Origin: Thioalkalivibrio thiocyanodenitrificans ARhD 1
Lineage (GTDB): Bacteria; Pseudomonadota; Gammaproteobacteria; Ectothiorhodospirales; Ectothiorhodospiraceae
DNA length: 64,000 nt
Assembly (NCBI RefSeq): GCF_000378965.1
Contig: NZ_KB900536.1
Span: forward strand, 2,667,407 to 2,731,406
Direction: 5' to 3'
The position numbers and the translations under genes are program-made. The notes below the pieces were generated by a model that ran no database searches, had not been told where the DNA came from, and saw nothing but the letters and a program-made list of their open reading frames with translations. Positions 51,727-61,533 of this stretch are shown here, one piece after another. Numbering within the stretch: position 1 is the stretch's first letter; every line of letters starts with the position of its first letter.

Positions 51727-51965
51727 GCGCCCGGTCCCCCGGGCGATGCCGGGGCTCCGGCTGATCGCCCGTGGGAACGGGCTCCTACAGAGGTGGGAAT
51801 CCCCGCGACACGTAGGAGCCCGGTCCTCCGGGCGATCTTGCGGGGCTTACGCATCGCCCGTGGGAACGGGCTCCTACGGGATGGGGACCCCTGCGACATG
51901 TAGGAGCCCGGTCCTCCGGGCGATCTTGCGGGGTGCTGGCATCGCCCGGAGGACCGGGCTCCTAC
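51727..51965. repeat. family A repeat array between two glycosyltransferase genes
   Basis: Six half-units alternate in orientation: TCGCCCGTGGGAACGGGCTC then CTAC, and GTAGGAGCCCGGTCCTCCGG then GCGAT, at spacing of about 25-40 bases. Variant stems (CCCGTG/CACGGG-like versus CCCGG/CCGGG) carry compensatory changes. The gap of about 355 bases between the flanking genes contains nothing else recognised. Confidence 0.9.
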
Positions 51966-52012
51966 GGGTGAACGGAACGGGCCGGGTGTCGCGCCGGCCG
52001 TGCGGGTGATGC

Positions 52013-52966
52013 ATGCAGGTTAGCCTACCCGCCCGCGAAACATCCGTTGCATCGACGGACGATGCGCGCGTGGTGGCCGTGGTGGTCACCCATCATCCCG
52101 ATCCGGAAGGCCTGCGCGGCATGCTCCGGGCGCTGGTGCCACAGGTGCACGGGACCTGGATCGTGGACAACGGCTCCGGCGACTGCGCACTCGAATCCCT
52201 GATGGAGGAATTTCGGCCGGAGGCCTTGCGGGTGCACAGGCTCTGCGAGAACCGGGGCATCGCCCATGCCCAGAACGAGGGCATCCGCCTGGCGGGTGGG
52301 CAGGGCGCCACCCATGTGCTGCTCATGGACCAGGACAGCGTACCCGCGCCGGACATGGTGCAACACCTGCTGCAGGCCTGCGGGACGCTGGAGCGGGTGG
52401 CGTCCGTGGGCCCGTACTACACGGATCCACGGCTGCCCGGACACACCCCCTTTTTGCAGGTGCGGGGTCTGCGCATCCGCCGCCGGCGCTGCGACGGCAC
52501 CGGGCGGGTATTCGAGGTGGATCACGTGATCTCCTCGGGGTGCCTGATCCCCCTGTCCGCCATCAAGGTGGTCGGGGACATGCGCGAAGACCTGTTCATC
52601 GACGCGGTGGATATCGAATGGGGGCTCAGGGCAATGCATCACGGCCTGCGCAACTACGGGGTCTGCAAGGCGACCATGCACCACAGCCTGGGCGACGCCT
52701 CGCTGAAGATGTTCGGCCGGACCGTCTCCCGGCACTCGCCCGTGCGGCTGTACTATCAGTTCCGCAATGCCATACTGCTGTGCCGGGAGCCCCATGTCCC
52801 GCTCAACTGGAAGGTGGTGTACCTGCGCCAGATGCTGCTGCGCTACGCCTTGTACGTGTGGCGCGTCAGGCCCCTTCGGCCGCATCTGGCCATGATTCAC
52901 GCGGGTGTTCGCGATGGTATCCGTGGTGTCACCGGCGCGTATCGGGACACCCTGCGCGGGGGTTGA
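52013..52966 (+). CDS. GT2 glycosyltransferase, rhamnosyltransferase-like
   Basis: 317 residues. VVAVVVTHHPDPEGLRGMLR is the GT2 start, followed by WIVDNGSGDCALESL and HVLLMDQDSVPAPDMVQHLL (DXD region as DQD). The C-terminal region (HHSLGDASLKMFGRTVSRHS, LYYQFRNAILLCREPHVPLN) is diagnostic of the RfbF/rhamnosyltransferase group. It probably adds rhamnose to the growing glycan. It follows the large glycosyltransferase after a repeat array. Confidence 0.87.
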   Translation: MQVSLPARETSVASTDDARVVAVVVTHHPDPEGLRGMLRALVPQVHGTWIVDNGSGDCALESLMEEFRPEALRVHRLCENRGIAHAQNEGIRLAGGQGATHVLLMDQDSVPAPDMVQHLLQACGTLERVASVGPYYTDPRLPGHTPFLQVRGLRIRRRRCDGTGRVFEVDHVISSGCLIPLSAIKVVGDMREDLFIDAVDIEWGLRAMHHGLRNYGVCKATMHHSLGDASLKMFGRTVSRHSPVRLYYQFRNAILLCREPHVPLNWKVVYLRQMLLRYALYVWRVRPLRPHLAMIHAGVRDGIRGVTGAYRDTLRGG

Positions 52967-53099
52967 GCGGATGAGCCTTTCGAACAATGACCAGGCCGGT
53001 TCCCCGGTGCGCGCGGGAGGCGCCGGATGGGCTGCGGCGCGTTTATCCGTGCCGCGTGGTGGTCCATTCGTTCAACGATCCCCGATCCGGGCCTGACCG

Positions 53100-54929
53100 A
53101 TGCTGCCCGCGCGTTCTCGCAAAATCGGCCTTGCGCCATGGTCCGTAGGCGGTATCCGGTTGTTCATGGCGGTCACCTTTCTGTCCGCCCTTGGCGGGCT
53201 CGCCGCCCTGCGCACGGGCCTGATCGACCAGCGATTCGGCACGGCGATCGGATGCGAGGGGTGCCTGACCGGCGATGTCCTGCTGCACGATGTGATGTTT
53301 CTCGGGGGGATCGCCACCCTGGCCCTGCTCGGTCTGTATGCCCGGCCGGGACTGATTGCCCTGCCGTTGCGGCTCGCTGCCGTGGCCGGCATGGCCTTCT
53401 ATGCACTGGACATGTTCGTGTTCGTGCAGTTCTCCACCCGGCTCCATATCGGGGACATCCTGGTATACGGCGCGCAGCCCGGCATCATTCTGCAGCATCT
53501 CCATGCCACCGGCATGCTCGGCCTGGCCGCACTTGCCGGGGCAGGCGCCTGCATGATCGCTGTCGGGGTCTTTCTCCTGCTGCCCGTTCCGACCGCCCGC
53601 CCCCGCCCCTGGGCCGCCGCTGTGCTGGTGCTCCCCCTGGTCCTGGCGGCGGTCGCCGGGGCAACGGCCTCGCCACGCTCCTACGTGCATGACTGGGCCG
53701 TCCGCAACGTGGTGGTTTCGCACCTGGTCGGCGGGGTCTCCGTGCCATACAGCGCACCGGTTGAAGCGGCCGCCCTCGCGGAACCGGCGCCGCCGGTTCG
53801 TTGCGCCCCAGGCGCATCGCATCGGGGCAGTATCGTGGTGCTGATCCTGGAGTCATGGTCGCCCTATCAGAGCCGGCTGTTCGGGGGAATGTTCGACTGG
53901 ACCCCGCGCCTGGACCGGTTTGCCGCGGAGAATGCCTATTATTCGCGGATGTATGCGTCCGGATTCACCACCAATGAAGGTCTCATGAGTCTGCTTGCCG
54001 GCGTCGAGATCCTTTCTCCGGTCAAGGGATTCTTTCGTATCAGGTCGTTCGAAACCGCCTGGGGCATCGAACGCACCCTTCCCCGGGTTGTCGGCGGCAG
54101 GGGGATGCACGCCGCCTTTCTCACCTCGGGCGACCTGGCGTTCACCCGAAAGGGAGAATGGGCGAAGGACACGGGGTTCGATGATGTGGAGGGGCACGAT
54201 CACCCTCACTACGACGGGCTGCCCAGACTGCACTTTCGTGCCGCGCCGGATGACGCGCTTTACCGGCGCGCGCTCGAATATCTTCAAGAACATGACGACA
54301 CGCCTGTCCTGCTCGTCGTGGAATCCGTCTCGTCACATCACCCGTACATTCATCCGCGTACCGGCGAGCGTGATGAGGAGTCGGTGTTCCGTTACATGGA
54401 CGAATCCGCCGCGGAGTTTCTTCGGGCACTGGAGGGGTCAGGGTTTCTTGAGCAGGGGCATGTCTTCGTGGTCAGCGACCACCGGGCGATGATTCCGTTG
54501 AGGCCCGAAGAGACCGAATCGTTCGGACGGGGAGCGGCCTCACTGATACCGGCGATCTGGGCCGGTCCGAGGGCCCCTGAGGGACGCATCGATGAGGTCT
54601 TCCATCACGCCGACCTCGTGGATACCGTGGATTGGCTGATTTCCGAGGAGTCCTGCAGCAACAGGAACAGGGCGGGCATGCTCGACCCCGATGCCTCCAT
54701 GGCCGGGCAACGCTGTGTATTTCATGCGCGGGGTGACAACCGTGATCACATCGACGTGTTCTGTCCGGACGGTGGTGAAGGCACGATCCGGCTCAGCGGC
54801 GATGCAACGCGCTTCATAGATTCGTACAACCTGGACGGCACAAGGCGGGATGCGATTGTCCGGTGGCTCAACGGGTACCGCGTGCGCATGGACCGCCACC
54901 ACGACGCCACGCGCCTGCCGCGGCGCTGA
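53100..54929 (+). CDS. membrane-bound LTA-synthase/phosphoglycerol-transferase-like sulfatase-fold enzyme
   Basis: 609 residues. Five probable membrane helices (about 18-38, 60-82, 90-112, 140-168, 172-195) are followed by a periplasmic alkaline-phosphatase-superfamily domain. Visible metal/nucleophile motifs are VVLILESWSPYQSRLFGGMF (Glu metal ligand), ASGFTTNEGLMSLLAG (catalytic Thr region) and VFVVSDHRAMIP (Asp-His). Related enzymes transfer phosphoglycerol or phosphoethanolamine to glycans or lipid A in the periplasm. In this context it likely decorates the exported polysaccharide. The ribosome binding site is weak, so the start is less certain. Confidence 0.85.
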   Translation: MLPARSRKIGLAPWSVGGIRLFMAVTFLSALGGLAALRTGLIDQRFGTAIGCEGCLTGDVLLHDVMFLGGIATLALLGLYARPGLIALPLRLAAVAGMAFYALDMFVFVQFSTRLHIGDILVYGAQPGIILQHLHATGMLGLAALAGAGACMIAVGVFLLLPVPTARPRPWAAAVLVLPLVLAAVAGATASPRSYVHDWAVRNVVVSHLVGGVSVPYSAPVEAAALAEPAPPVRCAPGASHRGSIVVLILESWSPYQSRLFGGMFDWTPRLDRFAAENAYYSRMYASGFTTNEGLMSLLAGVEILSPVKGFFRIRSFETAWGIERTLPRVVGGRGMHAAFLTSGDLAFTRKGEWAKDTGFDDVEGHDHPHYDGLPRLHFRAAPDDALYRRALEYLQEHDDTPVLLVVESVSSHHPYIHPRTGERDEESVFRYMDESAAEFLRALEGSGFLEQGHVFVVSDHRAMIPLRPEETESFGRGAASLIPAIWAGPRAPEGRIDEVFHHADLVDTVDWLISEESCSNRNRAGMLDPDASMAGQRCVFHARGDNRDHIDVFCPDGGEGTIRLSGDATRFIDSYNLDGTRRDAIVRWLNGYRVRMDRHHDATRLPRR

Positions 54930-54977
54930 ATCTCCATGGGCCGTTCCCGCTGACCGTGAACCGCGCGGGGACAGGCC

Positions 54978-55862
54978 TCAGTCGCATCCGCCGGGTTCCG
55001 CGGGGGGAGTCGCCTTCAGGTGGGCCGCCAGGTAGAAGAGCGTGTCACCGCAGACCGTGACGACGCGCGAGAGCAGGACGGCGAACACCAGTGCCGCTTC
55101 CGGGACCAGCGGCGCCATGAGCAGGATCATGACCATCTCCCGCACGCCGACGCCGGCGGGTGCGCCCGGGGTCAGCAGCCCGGCCAGCCAGGCGATCACG
55201 TAGGCGGCCACCATGAGGGGCAGCAGCGCCATGGGGGCGGCGCTCCCGGACGGGGCCACGAGCAGGTAGGTGGCGAGGAAGATCAGGCCCGAGGCGAACA
55301 GGAAGACACCGTGCCAGGCCATGGCAAGGGCCATGTCGCGGTTCACCAGCCGCCACAGCAACAGCAGGCATGCCGATGCCGACAGGATGAATGCCGCCGC
55401 GGCGGCGGCAGCCGGGATGCCCGGCCGGAGCAGCGGCAGCAGCGGAAACAGGAACAGGCAGCCGGCAAGCACCAGCAGGCCCAGTTCCCAGGCCATGGAC
55501 CGGGCCAGTAGCCAGCCCGGCACCCCGTCGGCCATTCCCATGGCCTGGCGCCCGGCCAGGTGGAAGATATTGCCCGGCAGGTATTTGGCGATCTGCGAGA
55601 TGCCGAACACGCGCACGGCCCAGGCCATCGGCCGTCGCTGTCCGAAACCGGTCAGCAGGTGGCGCCAGGCCAGTGCCAGAAAGAGATTGGATGCCCCGTA
55701 GACCGCGGACAGCACGGCGATCCCGGCCCATTGCGCGGTGCCCAGCCGCCCGGGCCGGATGTCTGCGCCGTAGCTCCAGAGCCGTTGCGCCACGAACGCC
55801 ACGCCCGCCAGGGCGAGGATGCTTCCGGCCCAGTGCAGCGCGCGCTTCCAGCGTTGTGACAT
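54978..55862 (-). CDS. multi-pass membrane protein of the lysylphosphatidylglycerol-synthase/AglD-like family
   Basis: 294 residues with about eight membrane helices. GISQIAKYLPGNIFHLAGRQ and the C-terminal LAGLLTPGAPAGVGVREMVM are the family signature (UPF0104, LPG_synthase_TM). Members function in lipid-linked sugar flipping or in aminoacyl-lipid synthesis. The ATG at 55862 is preceded by TAAGGT at about 9 bases; the GTG at 55868 is too close to it. Last gene of a five-gene minus-strand operon. Confidence 0.87.
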   Translation of the reverse strand: MSQRWKRALHWAGSILALAGVAFVAQRLWSYGADIRPGRLGTAQWAGIAVLSAVYGASNLFLALAWRHLLTGFGQRRPMAWAVRVFGISQIAKYLPGNIFHLAGRQAMGMADGVPGWLLARSMAWELGLLVLAGCLFLFPLLPLLRPGIPAAAAAAAFILSASACLLLLWRLVNRDMALAMAWHGVFLFASGLIFLATYLLVAPSGSAAPMALLPLMVAAYVIAWLAGLLTPGAPAGVGVREMVMILLMAPLVPEAALVFAVLLSRVVTVCGDTLFYLAAHLKATPPAEPGGCD

Positions 55863-55874
55863 GGCCACCGGACC

Positions 55875-56507
55875 TTACGGTACCCGGCAGAGCAGCATGG
55901 TCCACGGCAGGGGCGCGCGCAGTTCGACGACCCGGAAATGACGTTCAACCAGGCGGATGAAATCGGACCGGGACCAGTGCTGGATATGGCCCGGGGTGTT
56001 GCCCAGGTCCTTGAGGTAGCGTCCCCGTGCCATGTTGAGCATCCGCCAGACGGGTTCCCGGGGCACGCTGAGGATGACGTGATGTTGCGCGGCGCGGCGC
56101 AGCGCCTCGAGCCCCGCCTCCGGATCCTCGATGTGTTCCAGCACCTCGCAGCACACCAGCAGGTCCGCGCCGTCCTCCTCGGCCCGCAGGTCGTAGATGC
56201 TGCGCACCGAGAAATGCTCGGGGGACACCCCCAGGCTCGCGGCGTTGGACCGGGCCAGTTCGATGACCCGGGCGGAGAAGTCGCTGCCGCGGGCCTGGAA
56301 GCCGGCCTGCCGCCAGCGGTTGACCCAGTAGCCCTCTCCGCAGCCGATCTCGTGGATGGTGGCGGGCGAGGCCTGCTGCACCAGCCCTTCCAGGGCCTCG
56401 TGGAAGCCGCGCATGAGCCGGCGGGCGACGGGATTTCGGGTGCCGTACTTGTCGCAGGTGTTGCCCACCACCACGCCCTGCTCCCGCATGCCGCGGGAGA
56501 TCTTCAT
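55875..56507 (-). CDS. class I SAM-dependent methyltransferase
   Basis: 210 residues. The SAM loop is TIHEIGCGEGYWVNRWRQAG (residues about 50-69), followed by ARGSDFSARVIELARSNAAS, ADLLVCCEVLEHIEDPEAGL and HHVILSVPREPVWRMLNMAR. The VLEHIEDPEAGLEAL and SVPREP patterns are typical of methyltransferases in glycan loci. Its ATG overlaps the stop of the upstream GT2 gene (ATGA), so the two are coupled. Confidence 0.88.
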   Translation of the reverse strand: MKISRGMREQGVVVGNTCDKYGTRNPVARRLMRGFHEALEGLVQQASPATIHEIGCGEGYWVNRWRQAGFQARGSDFSARVIELARSNAASLGVSPEHFSVRSIYDLRAEEDGADLLVCCEVLEHIEDPEAGLEALRRAAQHHVILSVPREPVWRMLNMARGRYLKDLGNTPGHIQHWSRSDFIRLVERHFRVVELRAPLPWTMLLCRVP

Positions 56508-57484
56508 GGCGACCCGCCTTCGCCGCCGCGCTCCCCGTGGGAGGGCCTGTCCATCTCGATGGCGATGGCCCGGGCGCGTATGTCTTCCAGGAGCTTGCGA
56601 TTGGCCGCCAGCAGATCGGCGATGAAGGCCACCAGCAGGGTCTGGAAACCCATGACGAGCAGGGCGCCCGCCAGGATCAGGGACTGGATGTGGCCGTCGC
56701 CCTGGCCGATGAAGTAATACCAGAGAAAGCGCAGGCCGATCAGGAAGCCGGCGCCGAAGAGCACCGCGCCGAGGATACCGAAGAAGCGGAACGGCCGGTA
56801 GATCACGAAGATCCGGATGATCGTGACGATGGAACGCTGGATGTAGGAAGGGATGCTCCTGACCAGCCGCGAGGGCCGCAGGTCGGCGTTCACCCCGACC
56901 GGCACCGAGGTGATCGCCATGTTCTTCTGGCCGGCCTGGATGATGGTCTCCAGCGTATAGGTGTAGTCGCTGAACACCACCAGCCGCTGCGCGGCGGCCC
57001 GGGAGACGGCGCGAAAACCGCTGGGCGCATCCGGGATGTCCGTCTGGCTGGCAACGCGCACCACCCAACTCCCGAGTTTTTGCAGCATCTTCTTGATGGG
57101 CGAGAAATGTTCGATGGTTTCGATCGGGCGCGCCCCCACCACGATGTCCGCCTCACCCGCCACGATGGGCGCCACCAGAGCCGGGATATCTCCGGCGTTG
57201 TACTGGTTGTCCGCGTCGGTATTGACGATGACGTCCGCACCCAGACGCAGGCAGGCGTCCAGACCGGTCATGAATCCCCGGGCGAGGCCCTGGTTGCGGG
57301 TGTGGCGCACCACGTGATCCACCCCGTGCTCCCGGGCGATGCGCGCCGTGTCGTCGCGGCTACCGTCATCGATCACCAGCCATTCCACGGAGTCGAAGCC
57401 GGGTACCGAACGCGGCAGCGCGGCCAGGGCGATCGGCAGGGTGCCGGCCTCGTTGTAACAGGGGATCTGGATGATCAGTTTCAT
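56504..57484 (-). CDS. GT2 polyprenyl-phosphate glycosyltransferase (GtrB/DPM-like) with C-terminal membrane helices
   Basis: 326 residues. The catalytic part begins LIIQIPCYNEAGTLPIALAA, then WLVIDDGSRDDTARIAREHG and VIVNTDADNQYNAGDIPALV (DAD metal site). After RSIVTIIRIFVIYRPFRFFG two membrane helices follow (to about residue 300), the arrangement of GtrB and dolichol-phosphate mannosyltransferases that charge undecaprenyl phosphate with a sugar for periplasmic transfer. The adjacent YfhO-like protein may be the transferase using this donor. Confidence 0.92.
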   Translation of the reverse strand: MKLIIQIPCYNEAGTLPIALAALPRSVPGFDSVEWLVIDDGSRDDTARIAREHGVDHVVRHTRNQGLARGFMTGLDACLRLGADVIVNTDADNQYNAGDIPALVAPIVAGEADIVVGARPIETIEHFSPIKKMLQKLGSWVVRVASQTDIPDAPSGFRAVSRAAAQRLVVFSDYTYTLETIIQAGQKNMAITSVPVGVNADLRPSRLVRSIPSYIQRSIVTIIRIFVIYRPFRFFGILGAVLFGAGFLIGLRFLWYYFIGQGDGHIQSLILAGALLVMGFQTLLVAFIADLLAANRKLLEDIRARAIAIEMDRPSHGERGGEGGSP

Positions 57485-57527
57485 GGTGTGGCGGCTGTCC
57501 TTGGCGGTCCTTCCGGGGAAGGCCGGT

Positions 57528-60101
57528 CTATCGTGCCCGGGCATGAGGGGCCGGGGCCTGCCACAGCAACAGCAGAAGCCCCCCCAGGCCTGCCAGGGTT
57601 GCCAGCAGACCCGGCAGAGTATACGTGGGTCGATAGTGCAACTCGACCCGGCCGGGGCCCTGGACATGCACCGCCGGCAGTACGTCCAGCAGGGTGTCCA
57701 TGGACGCGGGCCGGTCATCCACGCGGGCCTCCCAGCCCGGGTAGTGACGCATGGGGAAGACGATGAGCCCCGGCGCGTCGCCCTCGTAACGGGCCGTGAG
57801 CACAGTGGCATCGATCCGGGTGGTGCGTACCTGTGTCCCGTCCCCGTCCGCCGGCGGCTGGTGCGCATCGCCGAGGTAATAGGCGCCCCGGGGCGCCCGG
57901 GGGTTCTCCAGCAGTGTGACGGCGGGTTCCAGCCGGTGCGCGGTCCAGCCGTGATCGCGGGCGGCGGGCGTCATGAGGGAGAAGCGCATGGCCGCCGGAC
58001 GGGCTTCGCCGTTGACGGCCAGCCGGCGGGTGTCGGGGACCGCTTCGGCCGTGGTCCACGGGGTGACCCGGCCCCCGGCCTCCGGATTCGTCAGTGCGAG
58101 ACTGAAGCTGTATCCGCCCGGCGGCAGTTCCAGGGTCCGGGGAAAGAAGAACCGCGCCCAGCGGTTGTCGCGAATCCGGTAGCGGGACACGGTGACGGTG
58201 GCAATCTCGTCTCCCCGGTCGTCATGGAGGGTGAGCCTCAGGTCGGAGGGTGCATGGGGCGCCCGGTACGTGGCCATGAGCACGGAAACACCCGACAGCC
58301 GGGTCTCCCGGTCCAGCCGGAAATGCTGGTCCAGCCGGTTCTCGGGCAGGGGCGGCGCCGGCTGATGCGCCCCCGCCGGCTGGGTGAACAGGACTTCATG
58401 GTCGTGGTGCTGCCCCTCGACCAGTGCGAAGCGCACCCCGAAGGCATTCATGAGCGGGTGCTCGAAACGGATGCTTTCCAGGGGAAAGGTCGCCGCGGTG
58501 GGCGTGCGGAAGGGGGCGTCCACCAGTTGCTCGAGCGCGCGCTTTTCCGCAGGGGTCTTGAACGTGTGGGCGAACCACTCGGGCAGCCCGTAGGCGGTCA
58601 GGGTGCCCGAGATCATGAAGGCGTTGTCGGCGATGACCCAGTCCAGCGGCCCGAGCCGTTCCCGCGCGTACGCCAGCGTGGGCGTGTCGGGATAGAACCA
58701 GGCAGCCGGAACCACCGCGTTGAACGTCCTGAACAGGCGTGACTGGTCCACGATCTGCACCACCGCCAGCCCGGCCAGCCCGGCCAGCAGGCCCGCGGCC
58801 AAGAGCGGCCTTCGGATCCGTCGTGCCTGCTCCAGCGCCGCCTGCAGGCCCAGGGCGGCCAGCAGGGCGACGGCCAGACCGGTAATCACCGTGACCCGGC
58901 TCCAGGGGTTGAAACCGAATACGGGTATGCGGCGGATCCACTCGTGGGGCGCGAGGCCGAACGCCAGGACGATCGACGCCAGGAGGATTGCGGTTCCGAA
59001 CACGAACAGCAGCCGTCGCTCCGCCTGCGGCCAGCGCGTCCACAGGGCCACCGGGACCAGGGTCAGCAACAGGGCAATCCAGCCCACGTGGAACGTGAAC
59101 TCGACCCGGGGCACGCCCCGGGCCCGGGGATCGACGAACAGCCGGTAGTGTTCCGTCCAGGACAGGGCCGTGCCCGCGCTGCGGTATCCCAGATCGAACA
59201 GGGACAGGAACTCCACCTGGGCCAGCAGCGGCAGGGCGCTCAGCAGGAAGCCCAGCGCCACCGCCGCGCCGGCGGCGATCCCCGCCGCGATACCCGGGCG
59301 CCAGGGCATCCCGGCCATCAGTACCGGGATCAGCAGTACGAAGGCATACAGGCCGTAGGCGGCCACGCTGGGGAAGCCGCCCAGGATCAACAGTGCCGTG
59401 GTCAGGGCGATGCCCGCCAGCCAGCCCCGCCGGCCGGTGAGCATCCAGCCCGCCCCGCACCACAGCAGCCACGGAATCCATGCGGAGGTGCTGACCTGGG
59501 GCCAGAAGAACCACGCGGCATTGAATCCGGCCAGCATGAACACCGCGCCTCCGAACAGGCTCGCCGCAGGGCCCAGGAACAGGCGCAGCAGCAGGAACAC
59601 GCCCAGCCCGGCCAGCACGAGCTTGATCAGTCCGGCCGCGTAGAACCCGAGGGCGTGATCTTCGATCAGGGCAAAGGCCAGAAATGACGGGGTCAGCATG
59701 CTGTTGGAGATGAGCGGCAGGCCGGGCTTGCCGCCCGAGATGCCCGGGAGCCAGAGAGCGGGCTCCCCGTTGCGCAACTGATCCTTGGCCCCTAGCCAAG
59801 TGGGGAGCAGGGCATCCAGTACGTCGCTGCGCTCCGCATGGGTGACACGCACGCCTTCGGCGACCGTGTCCCAGCCCGGGTGGGACACCAGCAGGTCCAT
59901 GGGAGCCACTGTCTCGCCGGTAAGCGGATTCGCCCCCATGGTTGCGACGGCCAGTACCAGGTACACGGCCAGGGCCATCAGCCACTGAACAGGGGTGGGC
60001 AGACGTTGCGGCGGGGATTGATCGTGCCGGGACACGGGGGCCGGCGCGGTGTTTCGCGGATTCAGCGCATCCATGACGGGGTGGCGCTTGTCCGCCGTCA
60101 C
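57528..60101 (-). CDS. YfhO-like large multi-pass membrane protein (GT-C-type)
   Basis: 857 residues from a GTG overlapping the upstream stop (GTGA); GGGAG about 11 bases upstream supports it, whereas the ATG at 60074 has no ribosome binding site. About twelve membrane helices in the first 540 residues (LMALAVYLVLAVATMGANPL, LLWCGAGWMLTG, WIALLLTLVPVALWTRWPQA) are followed by a soluble beta-rich C-terminal region. YfhO proteins glycosylate teichoic acids in Gram-positives. Coupling with a GtrB-type gene suggests periplasmic glycosyl transfer here too; this is inference. Confidence 0.85.
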   Translation of the reverse strand: MTADKRHPVMDALNPRNTAPAPVSRHDQSPPQRLPTPVQWLMALAVYLVLAVATMGANPLTGETVAPMDLLVSHPGWDTVAEGVRVTHAERSDVLDALLPTWLGAKDQLRNGEPALWLPGISGGKPGLPLISNSMLTPSFLAFALIEDHALGFYAAGLIKLVLAGLGVFLLLRLFLGPAASLFGGAVFMLAGFNAAWFFWPQVSTSAWIPWLLWCGAGWMLTGRRGWLAGIALTTALLILGGFPSVAAYGLYAFVLLIPVLMAGMPWRPGIAAGIAAGAAVALGFLLSALPLLAQVEFLSLFDLGYRSAGTALSWTEHYRLFVDPRARGVPRVEFTFHVGWIALLLTLVPVALWTRWPQAERRLLFVFGTAILLASIVLAFGLAPHEWIRRIPVFGFNPWSRVTVITGLAVALLAALGLQAALEQARRIRRPLLAAGLLAGLAGLAVVQIVDQSRLFRTFNAVVPAAWFYPDTPTLAYARERLGPLDWVIADNAFMISGTLTAYGLPEWFAHTFKTPAEKRALEQLVDAPFRTPTAATFPLESIRFEHPLMNAFGVRFALVEGQHHDHEVLFTQPAGAHQPAPPLPENRLDQHFRLDRETRLSGVSVLMATYRAPHAPSDLRLTLHDDRGDEIATVTVSRYRIRDNRWARFFFPRTLELPPGGYSFSLALTNPEAGGRVTPWTTAEAVPDTRRLAVNGEARPAAMRFSLMTPAARDHGWTAHRLEPAVTLLENPRAPRGAYYLGDAHQPPADGDGTQVRTTRIDATVLTARYEGDAPGLIVFPMRHYPGWEARVDDRPASMDTLLDVLPAVHVQGPGRVELHYRPTYTLPGLLATLAGLGGLLLLLWQAPAPHARAR

Positions 60102-61339
60102 TGCCGCGGCGCGCTCCCGACGCCAAGCAGGCGGGCCAGGAGGCCCCGAATTCCCCGGATGTCCGTGGAAGCCTCCCGCATGGCCGGTACCGGCAGGGTG
60201 GCGACGTAAAGCAGTGCCTTCTCTCCGGCCGCCGTGATCGCCGTGACCTCGACCTGCGCCCGGGTGTTCCCCGCCAGGTCCAGATGGAACGACCACCCTG
60301 ACGGGCGCAGCCGTGCATCCCCGAACACGTGGGCCACGTCATCCCGGGGAAGCCCCGTGGGGCAGGTGTGGGGCTGTCCGTTCACCGAGATGTTCACGTG
60401 CGCCAGTGGGCCGTCATCCAGCGAGGCGGCCCAGCCCCGCAGGTAGAGTTCGCCTTCCGGGCTGACGCGGCGCTCGTCGACCCAGCCCCAGGGGCCGCGC
60501 CGGAACGCGGCCAGGCCCGAGACGTCGCTGCGCGTTACCACGTAGATGTCCTGCTCGTGGGCGAGTGCCTTGGGGATGCGGAAGCAGTTGGCTTCCCCGC
60601 CGGTGGCTGTGCGCACTGCCCGCATCACGAAGTCCTCGGAGACGTAGGCGGTGCCGTAGTGCGCGGGACCCAGCTCGGGGATCTCGCTGCCTTCCCCGTA
60701 GAGAATGCCCGGGTCCGGGAGTTCCAGGCCTTCGGGCAGCAGTGCGGCGTCGTGCACACTGAAACACAGAGCGCCGTGTTCGTTCACCAGTGCCCAGAGC
60801 CGGGCGAGCCATTGGTGGAACAACTGTTCGGGCAGGTGCGAGAAAAGGGAGGCCACCCAGATGAAGTCGAAGGTCTCACCGGGTTTGAACTGCTCCGGGT
60901 CCAGGTGAGACAGCATGCCGCGTACACCAAAGCGTTCCCGGACGTAGTCCACGGCCTCGGGCTGAATCTCGCAGGCGGTGATGTTGCGCGCGGGCATGGA
61001 GAGGCTCAGGAGCCGGATCAGGCGTCCGTAGCCGCAGGCGAAATCCAGGAACCTGAGCCCTTCGTGCGGCGGCGGATGGAACAGGTGCAGGATCTGGCGC
61101 ATGGCGTTGTACTGTTGCAGCGCCACGTTGTAATACTGGCTGAGGGCCACGTGTGCGTCGCCGTGATGGCGCAGCGAGTGCAGCAGCATCTGGTCCCGGG
61201 GATGGATGTGCGCGTCCAGCCTCCCCGGGTCGCCGTGGGTCTCCGGGTCGGGCAGGTGCCGCCACAGCGCCTCCCGGAAGGGCCGGCTCTCGCAAATCCG
61301 GTTTGCCTGTTGGAGCAGGTCCTGTTCCGTCGATGTCAT
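60098..61339 (-). CDS. SAM-dependent methyltransferase with C-terminal extension
   Basis: 413 residues. SAM region FLDFACGYGRLIRLLSLSMP (about residues 97-116), followed by ITACEIQPEAVDYVRERFGV and FIWVASLFSHLPEQLFHQWL. A linker then leads to an added beta-rich domain of about 140 residues (VDERRVSPEGELYLRGWAAS, WSFHLDLAGNTRAQVEVTAI). The extension may bind glycans. The ATG at 61339 begins MTSTEQDLLQQANRI; longer in-frame codons upstream run into another gene and are not used. First gene of the five-gene operon. Confidence 0.85.
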   Translation of the reverse strand: MTSTEQDLLQQANRICESRPFREALWRHLPDPETHGDPGRLDAHIHPRDQMLLHSLRHHGDAHVALSQYYNVALQQYNAMRQILHLFHPPPHEGLRFLDFACGYGRLIRLLSLSMPARNITACEIQPEAVDYVRERFGVRGMLSHLDPEQFKPGETFDFIWVASLFSHLPEQLFHQWLARLWALVNEHGALCFSVHDAALLPEGLELPDPGILYGEGSEIPELGPAHYGTAYVSEDFVMRAVRTATGGEANCFRIPKALAHEQDIYVVTRSDVSGLAAFRRGPWGWVDERRVSPEGELYLRGWAASLDDGPLAHVNISVNGQPHTCPTGLPRDDVAHVFGDARLRPSGWSFHLDLAGNTRAQVEVTAITAAGEKALLYVATLPVPAMREASTDIRGIRGLLARLLGVGSAPRQ

Positions 61340-61533
61340 GGGGCTGGTGTCCGCGCCGGTGCCGCGATGAGTGGCATAGGGTACACGCTGGGGCGTACCT
61401 GACCAACGGGAAGGCGCCGGACGTCCATCCGGCCCGCAAATGATCTTGCGCGTTACTCGTTGTCTGTTGCAGGTACGGTGACGCCGCCGCCAACTTGTCC
61501 TTGCACGCGTTGTTCGGCCCGTGGGCGGACATT

